NCBI GenBank assembly: GCA_003246365.1
Contig: QKAN01000125.1
Coordinates: 1 to 64,000, forward strand
From: Clostridia bacterium
GTDB lineage: Bacteria > Bacillota > Clostridia > Christensenellales > CAG-138
Length of the DNA stretch: 64,000 nucleotides
Direction of reading: 5' to 3'
Of this stretch, positions 1 through 7,793 are shown one piece after another. A program made the position numbers and the translations under genes. The notes below the pieces were generated by a model. It searched no databases, was not told where the DNA came from, and worked only from the letters and a program-made list of their open reading frames with translations. Every line of letters starts with the position of its first letter. Position 1 is the stretch's first letter.

Positions 1-55
1 GAAAAACACGCTCAATTATGGATATTTTTGTGTCGAAAAGTTCACGAAATGTTCT

Positions 56-84
56 TTGCACTCGATAGGCACGGGTTGTATAAT
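56..84 (+). promoter_or_regulatory. Sigma-A type promoter for the zinc-ribbon gene
   Basis: TTGCAC at 56-61 and TATAAT at 79-84 are separated by 17 bases, so transcription should begin near 91, ahead of the ATG at 154. Prediction from consensus only. Confidence 0.6.
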
Positions 85-153
85 GGTTGCGTTATATTGG
101 ATGGATTATGCAAATAAGAATCATTCTCGCTTCAGAATGGAGGAAGTGGATAG

Positions 154-2325
154 ATGGTATGCAAAGAATGTGGCTCGTATAACGCCGAGAATCTCAGCGT
201 TTGCAAGGTTTGCGGCGCAAATCTCAAGGACGACGATACGAGTACCAACAGCACGGAAACGAGGAATCCCGCCGAGGACGGAAAGCCCGCGCGCGATTTT
301 GTAAAGGCCCCGGCATGGCCAAAGAGCGCGTACAGCGGCGCACCGGAAACCCCGGTGAGTTCGTCTGCGTCAGCTCCCGCGCCGTCGGGTTCCTTCCGCC
401 CCACAATTCCGCCGCGCGCTGCGGCAGCCGCGCCCGCCGCCACCTGCCCGCACTGCGGTAAGCCGGTGATTTCGGACGCGCCGTTTTGCGCGTATTGCGG
501 ACAGCGCATTGCCGGCGAAGCCGCCGCAAGCGTTCCCGCCCGTACGGCAGCAAAACCCGCCGCGCCTGCACGCGCCTCTTATGCGGCCGACGACTTTGAC
601 GACGAAGACGAATTCGACTACGAAGACGAGGACGAAGACGACTATCAGCCGGTCAAATCGCAAAAACGCGCAGGAAAACTGGCCCGCCGCGACGAAGAAT
701 ACGACCTCGACGAATATGAAGACGAAGACTTCGACGACGAAGAATACGACGATATGCCGCCCAAACGCGGCAAAGGCACAACCATCCTCTTCTGGGGGCT
801 CATTGTGCTGCTGCTCGCGCTCATCGCGGTATTCGGCATGTATATCGCCAAAAAGAACTTTGACGGAGACATCGGCGCGATGTTCTCTTCCATCGGCAGT
901 GTGTTCAACAAGAACGGCAGCGAGGATGTAAACGCCGCCGACGCAACCGCGACCACCGATCCGGAAAGCCAGATGTATACCGCTTCAATCAGCGAATATA
1001 CCGACCCGACGACAGGCGAAGTGTCCTATGACATCGACATCGCCGCGCCGACGGGCAGCGCCATCCGCATCATCACGGACGCAACCCTCAAGCAGGACAC
1101 GGCGACCGTTGCCGCGAATAACCGCATCATCCTCCGCATTGCGCGGGAAGTATTCATGCCGAATGCGCCCGTTGACACCGAAGTTCTGACCATTCAGCCG
1201 AACATCCAGGCGATTTCGGCGGACGGAACGACAACGCAGATTGAAGTGCCGGAAATTACGGTTACCGTACCGACGCTCTCTATGACCGTTACCGAGCCGA
1301 CCTCCGATACCGTCAATGCGACCTATGACAACAGCCCGATCGCCATCATGGGTCAGGTGAATAATTACGACGGTGAAATCGCCGTGTTTGTCAACGACGA
1401 ACAGGTCTATGTTGACAGCACCGGCCTCTTCACGGCAAGCTATACGCCGCAGGCTACCTCGACGACGGTTGCCGCGACAGCAGTGCCGGAAACCACCGAC
1501 GACGCAACCGCAACGCCGGATCCTTCCGCCACGACCGACGCAGAAGTAACGCCGGAAGCAACCTTGGAAGAAGATGCCGCAACCGACGCGACGACCACGG
1601 ATGCAACGGTCGATACCACTGATACGACAGCCGACACGACCTTGACCAGCGGCACGGAAACAATCACCATTGAAGCGCGCAAGAACAATTGCGTAACCGC
1701 GCGCAAGGTGATCACCGTTGAACCGTATGTCATGCAGACCATGTCGTTTACGACTACGAACGACCTCGCCGGACTTTCCTCCAGCGAAGGCAGCGTAACC
1801 ATTACCGGTACCGCGACGCCGGGCGCCGTTATCACGGCAACCAGCTCGTCTTCCGACGTTACCTTCGGTCAGGCGGCTGTGTCCGACACGGGCACATTCT
1901 CGCTGGTCGTCTCAATTGCCAGCGTCGGCGCGTTCGACGTGGATCTGCTGGGTCAGTTGCAGGGCTATTATGACGGCACCGCCAGCGTAATCGTGGAACG
2001 TCCGCCGTCGGATTCTTCCACCACGTTCAAGAAGGCTTGTTCCGATCTTTCCAACAGTTATGAAAAGATCGTCGCGGGCACCGTAACCAGCGGCAACTTC
2101 GTCTTTACCGGAAAGGTAACGGAGATTATCTCCACCGATCCTTACACGATCTTCCGCGTACAGTTGACGGACGGCACCGAGGTTATCGTTGCAAACCGCA
2201 GCGCAAAATCGACGATTAACTCCGCCGACTTGAAAGAAAAGAAGCAAATTGCCGGCACGCTCAAGGGACTTTATACCGATGGAACAACACCGTATGTCTG
2301 GGGTTGGTTCATCTGGAACAAGTAA
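154..2325 (+). CDS. Zinc-ribbon membrane protein with large exported Ser/Thr-rich region
   Basis: Function unknown. The 723-residue product begins with a CxxC...CxxC zinc ribbon (C3, C6, C17, C20), followed by a Pro/Ala-rich linker and a second ribbon (CPHCG...CAYCG, about 98-116). Next come a very acidic stretch (about 147-200), one membrane segment (about 209-231), and about 490 residues predicted outside the cell. The outer part looks like beta-rich repeats interrupted by a Thr/Asp/Ala-rich spacer (about 440-500). This architecture, cytoplasmic ribbons plus anchor plus surface domain, is common in Clostridia, but the role is not established. The ATG follows a GGAGG-like site and a promoter at 56-84. 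A shorter relative of the ribbon-plus-membrane design lies at 63455-63979. Confidence 0.88.
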   Translation: MVCKECGSYNAENLSVCKVCGANLKDDDTSTNSTETRNPAEDGKPARDFVKAPAWPKSAYSGAPETPVSSSASAPAPSGSFRPTIPPRAAAAAPAATCPHCGKPVISDAPFCAYCGQRIAGEAAASVPARTAAKPAAPARASYAADDFDDEDEFDYEDEDEDDYQPVKSQKRAGKLARRDEEYDLDEYEDEDFDDEEYDDMPPKRGKGTTILFWGLIVLLLALIAVFGMYIAKKNFDGDIGAMFSSIGSVFNKNGSEDVNAADATATTDPESQMYTASISEYTDPTTGEVSYDIDIAAPTGSAIRIITDATLKQDTATVAANNRIILRIAREVFMPNAPVDTEVLTIQPNIQAISADGTTTQIEVPEITVTVPTLSMTVTEPTSDTVNATYDNSPIAIMGQVNNYDGEIAVFVNDEQVYVDSTGLFTASYTPQATSTTVAATAVPETTDDATATPDPSATTDAEVTPEATLEEDAATDATTTDATVDTTDTTADTTLTSGTETITIEARKNNCVTARKVITVEPYVMQTMSFTTTNDLAGLSSSEGSVTITGTATPGAVITATSSSSDVTFGQAAVSDTGTFSLVVSIASVGAFDVDLLGQLQGYYDGTASVIVERPPSDSSTTFKKACSDLSNSYEKIVAGTVTSGNFVFTGKVTEIISTDPYTIFRVQLTDGTEVIVANRSAKSTINSADLKEKKQIAGTLKGLYTDGTTPYVWGWFIWNK

Positions 2326-2331
2326 CGCCGC

Positions 2332-2634
2332 GTGAAGATCTGGGCAAAGATTCTGAAACACCATAAAATCATCAACGAGGCCGTGCGGGAATTCCCCGCG
2401 CGGCCTTCGGATGCAGAGGGCTGGAATTCGATTTTAACGGAACTCGCAAAGCCGCTCGACCTCGCGCGGCCGGTGCTGTTGAACAAACACGTAACGGAAC
2501 TTGCGCGTTTTAACCGCACGATTTTCACGCAAGCGGACTTTATCGAGAGCGTTTCATTCGACCGGTTTGAAATTGAAATATTCCCCGAAAAGAAAAAAGA
2601 CAAAAAAGTAGAGTACATATACGGAGACGATTGA
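2332..2634 (+). CDS. Small conserved-looking hypothetical protein
   Basis: A 100-residue protein I do not recognise. It starts with GTG only 7 bases after the stop of the zinc-ribbon gene, and its sequence has no internal Met that could be an alternative start. The product is basic at the N terminus (MKIWAKILKHHK) and ends in a Lys/Asp-rich tail. It has no signal peptide or membrane segment. The downstream flavin reductase has its own good ribosome binding site, so the three genes could be one transcript. The ribosome binding site here is weak, suggesting translational coupling to the upstream gene. Confidence 0.65.
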   Translation: MKIWAKILKHHKIINEAVREFPARPSDAEGWNSILTELAKPLDLARPVLLNKHVTELARFNRTIFTQADFIESVSFDRFEIEIFPEKKKDKKVEYIYGDD

Positions 2635-2660
2635 GTCAATCGTTTGGACAGGAGGTAAAC

Positions 2661-3176
2661 ATGGATCTGCAAAAAGCATTCGAATTGGTACCGCAGGCGG
2701 CGGAACAGCTGCCCAGAGGCGCGTTTTTAACAGCGGGAGGAGACGTCTGGAATCCCATGACCATCGGTTGGGCGCAGTTTGGCGTAGTATGGTCAAAACC
2801 CGTAATCACCGTAATGGTGCGCAAAAGCCGCTTCACCTACAGTCTGATGGAGAAAACGGATGTGTTTACCCTCAGCGTGCCGCGCACAAAAGAATGCGTA
2901 AAAGAGCTCGCATTCTGCGGTTCACGCTCCGGACGCGACGTTGACAAAGAAAAGATGAGCGGACTATCCCGCGCAAAGGCGATTTCCGGCGGCGCGGATG
3001 CCGTAGCGGAATGCGGATCTGTGTTCGAATGTCGCATACTGCAAAAGCAGCTGCTTGACTTAAACACGCTCGATCCCGAATTGCGCGCAAAATTCTACGG
3101 AAGCAACCAGGCCCTGCCGGACGGAGACCCGCACGTGCTTTATGTCGGCGAAATCCTCTCGGCCTATCAGCTTTAA
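2661..3176 (+). CDS. Flavin reductase-like (flavoredoxin) protein
   Basis: The 171-residue protein matches the FMN-binding split-barrel family of flavin reductases/flavoredoxins. It has a PRGAFLT segment, then NPMTIGWAQFG and the KSRFTYSL strand that line the flavin pocket in the family, and the usual length. It would be a cytosolic FMN protein that transfers electrons from NAD(P)H or a partner. The ATG at 2661 is chosen over an upstream TTG because GGAGGT sits 5 bases before it. A strong terminator follows. The electron partner cannot be told from context. Alternative: a non-catalytic FMN-binding storage protein. Confidence 0.85.
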   Translation: MDLQKAFELVPQAAEQLPRGAFLTAGGDVWNPMTIGWAQFGVVWSKPVITVMVRKSRFTYSLMEKTDVFTLSVPRTKECVKELAFCGSRSGRDVDKEKMSGLSRAKAISGGADAVAECGSVFECRILQKQLLDLNTLDPELRAKFYGSNQALPDGDPHVLYVGEILSAYQL

Positions 3177-3208
3177 TTTTCAAGTTTCATACATACGCTA
3201 AAAAAATC

Positions 3209-3239
3209 AGCCGTCCGCAACTGCGGACGGCTAATTTTT
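3209..3239 (+). terminator. Rho-independent terminator after flavin reductase
   Basis: Ten-base stem AGCCGTCCGC / GCGGACGGCT with an AACT loop (3209-3232) followed by AATTTTTA. A run of six A on the other side would let it work for the opposite strand as well. Confidence 0.85.
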
Positions 3240-3427
3240 ATAATACACGCCGGTTAAGAAGGAAGATTGGAACCCGGCAGTAAAGCGCTTGGAGTTCCCC
3301 CGCACGCAAACCGTCCGGGGGGGATGGACGGTTTGCGCGCATCAAATGATTATGGGGGTGCCGGCGGATGGGGACCACCGGTTTGTTATGTCACCGCGCG
3401 CAATCGCGCACGTAATGACCCCTGTTG
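3240..3427. repeat. Intergenic region with two unexplained inverted repeats
   Basis: This convergent spacer between the flavin reductase and htrA holds an 11-base perfect inverted repeat (GCAAACCGTCC at 3306-3316, GGACGGTTTGC at 3326-3336) around a G-run loop. A second, interrupted hairpin lies at 3390-3419 (GTCA/TGAC outer, GCGCG/CGCGC inner). Neither has a U-tract, so they are not classical terminators, although the second could end htrA messages. No coding potential seen. Confidence 0.5.
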
Positions 3428-4732
3428 TTATTGATCGCTCGGCGTATATTCGCCGAATGTGACGGTAATGGTCTGCTCTACGCCGTCCCGCTGAATGGTC
3501 AGCGTCGCGGTATCGCCTGCGTTATAGTTGCTGATCGCAGTGGACAGCGTGGAGTTGGAGCTGATTTCGGTATCGTCAACTTTCAAAATCAAATCTCCCG
3601 CCTGCAAACCGGCTTTTTCCGCAGCACTGCCGGAGACGATCTGCGCAATCTGTACGCAGCTGGTTCCGCTGCCAAAGAAACTGCCGAACATGCTGTTGCC
3701 CCAGTCGTTTGCGCCCGATGAGAGCGTGACATCCTGCGTATAGACGCCGAGGTAAGCTCTGCCGAGCACATAACCGTGATCAATCAGGTTCGAGATAATG
3801 GTCTTGACGCTGCTGACCGGAATCGCAAAGCCGAGGCCTTCCGAATCGGTGCTGGAGGCTTTTGCGTTCACGATGCCGACAAGTGAACCGCTTGAATTGA
3901 ACAGACCGCCGCCGGAGTTACCCGGGCTGATGGCCGCGTCCGTCTGGATCAGCGACATTGTCTGGTCTTCCACCGTCACTTCGCGGCTCAGTGCGCTGAT
4001 GATACCGGCCGTTGCCGTTCCGCGCAGTTCGCCGAGCGGGTTACCGATGGCGATGACGTCTTCACCGACCGTCAGCATGTCCGAGTCGCCCAATGTTGCG
4101 GGGCTCAAACCCGTTGCGTCGATTTTCAGAACCGCAAGGTCGCTGCGCGAGTCGGAACCCACGAGCGTCGCTTCATATTCTGTGTCGTCGTTGAGTATTA
4201 CTTTAATTGTCTCCGCGTCTTCGATGACGTGTTTGCAGGTAACGATGTATCCATCGCTGGTAAGAATGATGCCGCTGCCACTGCCGGATTGCACTTCCTG
4301 GCTGTTTCCGTCGGCGCCATTCGTGTTGTTTCCGTTGCCGAAGTAGAAGCCGTTGCTGCTGACAGTGTAGTAGGTGTCAATTCCTACAACCGAGGGTGCA
4401 GTCAGTTCGATAATCTGTGCCTTTGAGTAGGTGCTCGCAAATCCGCTGGTCGATGCGGTAGTTAACTCGCTGGAGTCTTCGGTGGTCGCTTCGCTAAGCG
4501 CGTTTTTAACTGTTTGCTGCTGCTGAGCAGCATAGGCTGATAATTGCTCGCTCACATATTGACGCGAATAGAGGCCGCCTAAAAGGCCACCGAGCAGTAC
4601 CGCGACCATTAGAAATACGATCATCGTCGAAAGGCGTACGCCACGAGGTGCACTGCGGCGACGCTGACGCGTGTCGCTCTCCTGCAAAGTTTCGTTGGAA
4701 TAGCGTTCGTACCAATCGTTGTTTTGATCCAT
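3428..4732 (-). CDS. htrA: HtrA/DegP-type membrane-anchored serine protease
   Basis: This is a surface quality-control protease of 434 residues. It has a short basic cytoplasmic head, one membrane segment (about 36-54) and a low-complexity linker. A trypsin-like domain follows, with catalytic His168 (CKHVIED), Asp198 (SRSDLAVL) and Ser273 (GNSGGGL), and then a C-terminal PDZ domain (about 320-425). All three catalytic residues are present and the length is typical of Gram-positive HtrA. It is translated from an AAAGGAG site and driven by a predicted promoter at 4762-4789, divergent from the deacetylase gene. No two-component system that could control it is visible nearby. Confidence 0.95.
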   Translation of the reverse strand: MDQNNDWYERYSNETLQESDTRQRRRSAPRGVRLSTMIVFLMVAVLLGGLLGGLYSRQYVSEQLSAYAAQQQQTVKNALSEATTEDSSELTTASTSGFASTYSKAQIIELTAPSVVGIDTYYTVSSNGFYFGNGNNTNGADGNSQEVQSGSGSGIILTSDGYIVTCKHVIEDAETIKVILNDDTEYEATLVGSDSRSDLAVLKIDATGLSPATLGDSDMLTVGEDVIAIGNPLGELRGTATAGIISALSREVTVEDQTMSLIQTDAAISPGNSGGGLFNSSGSLVGIVNAKASSTDSEGLGFAIPVSSVKTIISNLIDHGYVLGRAYLGVYTQDVTLSSGANDWGNSMFGSFFGSGTSCVQIAQIVSGSAAEKAGLQAGDLILKVDDTEISSNSTLSTAISNYNAGDTATLTIQRDGVEQTITVTFGEYTPSDQ

Positions 4733-4761
4733 ATCTGGTCGCTCCTTTCTGGTGTGCTATC

Positions 4762-4789
4762 AGTATAGAAAATCAATATGAACTTTCAA
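4762..4789 (-). promoter_or_regulatory. Predicted promoter of htrA
   Basis: On the minus strand, TTGAAA (4784-4789) and TATACT (4762-4767) are 16 bases apart, about 30 bases before the htrA start. Confidence 0.55.
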
Positions 4790-4909
4790 TAGTTTACATT
4801 TGAAGATTATTTGTTGAATGTTGGCATCATTATGGCATCTTGGCTATGCACGCATCATCGCGCGAGAGATCGATGAAAAACAAAGATTCTCGCCAATATA
4901 CAACGCTCT

Positions 4910-4937
4910 TTGTCGTAATCCTCTGTGCGGATATGAT
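4910..4937 (+). promoter_or_regulatory. Predicted promoter of the deacetylase gene
   Basis: TTGTCG (4910-4915), 16 bases, then TATGAT (4932-4937). A second overlapping TATAAT at 4937-4942 could also serve as the -10 element. Confidence 0.5.
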
Positions 4938-4969
4938 ATAATGCAATATCGTAAAGTGGGGGATTCAAA

Positions 4970-5926
4970 ATGCGATGGGGGATCGCCGCGGTTTTTACCG
5001 CGGTGTTTATTGTGTTTTTGCTATGCGACTGCGCTTTTGCGCCGCTTTCGGAAGCATCCGCGGAAATGGATGCTTCCCCGGTGGCGTTGACCGCAACGCC
5101 CGCACCAACGCAAACACCCCGCAAAACCGCACTTATCACGCCGGTTCCAACGCCCGATTCAACATCTGAGCCCTGCGTCGATGCGCCCTGGTATGCGGAA
5201 CGAAATGCGGTTATCCGCAAGGCAATCATGCGATATCAGCCTTGGCGAACGCCGCAGGAAATATCCGACACAGTGGATCGTATGTCGATCAATCCCGATC
5301 TACCAATGATCGCGCTGACGTTTGACGACGGTCCGGTGGTTGGCGTAACCGATAAAATCCTCGACGTTCTGGAGCAATATAATGTTCGCGCGACTTTCTT
5401 CATCTGCGGCTGGCGGCTGAAAGACAAAGAAGCGCAGAATATCATCCGCCGTGCGGTTTCGCTCGGCTGCGAAATCGGCAATCATACCTGGGCGCATCAC
5501 GATCTGCAAAAGCAGAATATCGTGGAAAAAAAGCAGGCGATCGTTTCAACCAATCAGGCCGTATTTGATGTTGCCGGATACGTAATGCATTGCGTGCGTC
5601 CGCCGGGAGGACATAACGACTGGGACGTGAACCGGATTGCGCGCAGTCAGGGAATGGCAGTGATCCTCTGGTCGCAAAGTGGAAATGTGCACGAAAACGA
5701 TCCGGAAAAAATTGCGCAAAACGTGCAGCAGCAGATCGTCGATGGAAAAGAGCTGCACGACGGCGACATCATATTGTTGCACGATACAAAACAGCATATG
5801 GTGGACGCGGTGAAGATCATGGTACCGCAGTTGCTGGACGAAGGATATCAGCTCGTCACCGTTTGGGAGCTGCTCAACTGCTCGGAAGATGGTTTCACGC
5901 CCGGAATTACATATCTTCACCAATAA
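4970..5926 (+). CDS. Secreted polysaccharide (peptidoglycan-type) deacetylase
   Basis: This NodB-fold enzyme should remove acetyl groups from cell-wall N-acetyl sugars, acting outside the membrane. The 318 residues start with a signal peptide or anchor (about 1-24) and a Pro/Thr-rich linker. The catalytic domain has TFDDGP (117-122, with D119 as base and D120 as metal ligand), the metal ligands H172 and H176 in NHTWAHH, the RPPGGH motif (210-215) and LLHD (269-272). The complete motif set suggests activity. Substrate (GlcNAc or MurNAc) cannot be told. It is monocistronic, with its own promoter and terminator. Confidence 0.92.
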   Translation: MRWGIAAVFTAVFIVFLLCDCAFAPLSEASAEMDASPVALTATPAPTQTPRKTALITPVPTPDSTSEPCVDAPWYAERNAVIRKAIMRYQPWRTPQEISDTVDRMSINPDLPMIALTFDDGPVVGVTDKILDVLEQYNVRATFFICGWRLKDKEAQNIIRRAVSLGCEIGNHTWAHHDLQKQNIVEKKQAIVSTNQAVFDVAGYVMHCVRPPGGHNDWDVNRIARSQGMAVILWSQSGNVHENDPEKIAQNVQQQIVDGKELHDGDIILLHDTKQHMVDAVKIMVPQLLDEGYQLVTVWELLNCSEDGFTPGITYLHQ

Positions 5927-5978
5927 TCGCTGCAAATGATCATAAAATGGTGAACAAGTTAAATTTGTTCTTTCTCTT

Positions 5979-6006
5979 AAAAAACCGCCTTTATTGGCGG
6001 TTTTTT
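5979..6006 (+). terminator. Terminator after deacetylase
   Basis: CCGCC / GGCGG core extended by six A:T pairs, loop TTTATT, ending in TTTTTTG. Confidence 0.85.
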
Positions 6007-6036
6007 GTGCTGTTTTACCGAAAAATATATAATAGA

Positions 6037-6065
6037 TTGACGAAATGTTGAACATGTTGTATAAT
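6037..6065 (+). promoter_or_regulatory. Strong promoter with overlapping palindromes before the GntR gene
   Basis: TTGACG (6037-6042), 17 bases, TATAAT (6060-6065). The spacer holds ATGTTGAACAT (6045-6055) and the self-complementary AACATGTT (6051-6058). A related inverted repeat GAACAA...TTGTTC lies at 5952-5970. A dimeric repressor bound in the spacer would block polymerase, so autoregulation by the GntR protein encoded next is likely. Confidence 0.65.
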
Positions 6066-6093
6066 CCTGCCAAACAAAAGAGAGCGTAAAAGC

Positions 6094-6885
6094 ATGAAGA
6101 TCGACCTGCATACAACGGGCGTTCCGGCCTATGTTGAAATCTACAATTCATTGTATGCCGATATCGTAGGCGGCGCATATCCCGCGGGAGAGTGTCTGCC
6201 GGGTGAAATCGCGCTCGCGCAAAAATATCAGGTCAGCAGAAATACGCTTCGTCAGGCGATGGCAATTCTCTGCGAGGACGGCCTGCTCATCCGGTCGCGC
6301 GGGAAAGGCACGCTCGTCGTCGGCCGCGCGGAAGAGGAACAAACCGCCGGGTCGCTCAACCCCATGACCGCCTTTGCACAGGTGCCGATCGACAACACCG
6401 ACATTCGCTATAACTTTACCCCGCCAACCGAAATCGCGCGGCAAAAGCTCTTGCTCGGCAAAAGCGATATCCTGCTGGCAAGCTATCTGGTTTACCGCAG
6501 TGCGGATCAGGTGATCGGTTACTCGTTTTTGCAGATCCCTGTCCCTCTGCTCTCCCGGCTCGGTGTGGACGCCTCTTCCGCCGAAGAAATGCACCGGTTT
6601 TTAAGCGAGCGCATCTATGCTGCCGCGAGTTATGAAACCATTCAATTCAAACTTATTTTTATCAACGACACCGAAACCGAATATCTAAATGTAGAAGAAG
6701 GTACGCCGGTCCATCTATTGGAAGGCGTGCTTTGCGATGCCGAAGGCACGCCGCTTGCGCGCTGCAAGCACTATATGCGTCCGGAATTTTACAAGATTCA
6801 CTATAATATCCGCGCACCGCGCGGAAACGGAAAAAACGACCCGCAAAAATCACGCGGAAGCATAAGCGCCTCCGCTGAAGAATAA
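6094..6885 (+). CDS. GntR/HutC-family transcription regulator with UTRA ligand domain
   Basis: A 263-residue repressor-like protein. The N-terminal winged helix-turn-helix (about 8-78) carries the family features: LPGEIALAQKYQVSRNTLRQAM for the recognition helix and RGKGTLV for the wing. The rest is the UTRA fold, which binds small effectors in HutC-type regulators. It is the first gene of the run that continues into the SAM hydrolase and ECF transporter genes (45-base gap), so it probably senses a nucleoside or related metabolite and controls that operon. Its own promoter contains candidate operators. The effector is unknown. Confidence 0.9.
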   Translation: MKIDLHTTGVPAYVEIYNSLYADIVGGAYPAGECLPGEIALAQKYQVSRNTLRQAMAILCEDGLLIRSRGKGTLVVGRAEEEQTAGSLNPMTAFAQVPIDNTDIRYNFTPPTEIARQKLLLGKSDILLASYLVYRSADQVIGYSFLQIPVPLLSRLGVDASSAEEMHRFLSERIYAAASYETIQFKLIFINDTETEYLNVEEGTPVHLLEGVLCDAEGTPLARCKHYMRPEFYKIHYNIRAPRGNGKNDPQKSRGSISASAEE

Positions 6886-6929
6886 TAATAGCTGAAGAAT
6901 AATAATTGAAAGAAACGGGGAGAACGGCT

Positions 6930-7793
6930 ATGAAACCTCTTGTCATCATGTCCGACTTCGGGCTCGCCGACGGTGCGGTCAGCGCCATGTATGGCGTTGC
7001 ATACTCCGTCTGCGAAACGCTGAACATTTCAAACCTGACCCACGAAATTCCGCAATACAATGTTTGGGAGGCAAGCTACCGCCTGATCCAAACGGTGGGT
7101 TACTGGCCCAAAGGCACCGTGTTCGTTTCGGTTGTTGATCCCGGTGTGGGTTCTACGCGCCGCAGCGTCGGCGTTGAAACCGTAGACGGTCAGTTTATCA
7201 TTACGCCGGACAACGGAACACTGACGCACATTAAGCATATCTGCGGCATCGTGAGCGCGCGGGAAATTGACGAACGCATCAACCGCCTGCCAAATTCGGG
7301 CGAGAGCCACACGTTTCACGGACGGGATATCTACGCCTATTCCGGCGCGCGGCTTGCGGCGGGCGTGATCGATTTCAACGGCATCGGACCGAGTATTCCG
7401 GTTGAAAGCATCGTTGAACTGCCCATGCCGAAACCGGAGTTCGACGGTGCTTGTATTCAGGGCGATATCGACGTGCTGGATGTTCGCTTCGGCAGCCTCT
7501 GGACAAACATTTCCCGCGAAGATTTCCTTCGCCTCGATATCAAGCACGGCGAACGCGTGGACATCATGATTCAAAACGGCGCGCGACTGATCTACCGCAA
7601 TTCACTCATATTCGCGCGTTCGTTCGCGGATGCATACATCGGCGAGCCGCTGGTCTATGTCAACAGCCTCGACCGGATGGCCGTCGCCATCAATCAGGGT
7701 GACTTTGCGCGCGCATACAACGTTGGCACCGGCGCGCCCTGGACCGTCTCCATGCAGAAATCCACAGGAAAGGAGCCGCGCTGTGGAGAATAG
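6930..7793 (+). CDS. SAM hydroxide adenosyltransferase (DUF62 family), copy 1
   Basis: This family hydrolyses S-adenosylmethionine to adenosine and L-methionine and is related to the SAM-dependent fluorinase and chlorinase. The 287-residue protein shows the Asp-Arg-His triad described for the family: D70 and R77 in VDPGVGSTRR and H130 in FHGRD, with the spacing seen in the archaeal enzyme. It also has TPDNGTLTHI and a C-terminal beta domain. There is no signal peptide, so it is cytosolic. The ATG at 6930 is preferred to a TTG at 6906 because of the GGGGAG site. Its 3' end overlaps the ECF ATPase gene by 11 bases. A second copy lies at 10357. Confidence 0.92.
   Translation: MKPLVIMSDFGLADGAVSAMYGVAYSVCETLNISNLTHEIPQYNVWEASYRLIQTVGYWPKGTVFVSVVDPGVGSTRRSVGVETVDGQFIITPDNGTLTHIKHICGIVSAREIDERINRLPNSGESHTFHGRDIYAYSGARLAAGVIDFNGIGPSIPVESIVELPMPKPEFDGACIQGDIDVLDVRFGSLWTNISREDFLRLDIKHGERVDIMIQNGARLIYRNSLIFARSFADAYIGEPLVYVNSLDRMAVAINQGDFARAYNVGTGAPWTVSMQKSTGKEPRCGE

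Noticed and set aside
3428-3445. Premature end or frameshift in htrA
   Set aside because: All catalytic residues and the PDZ domain are complete, and the length is typical.
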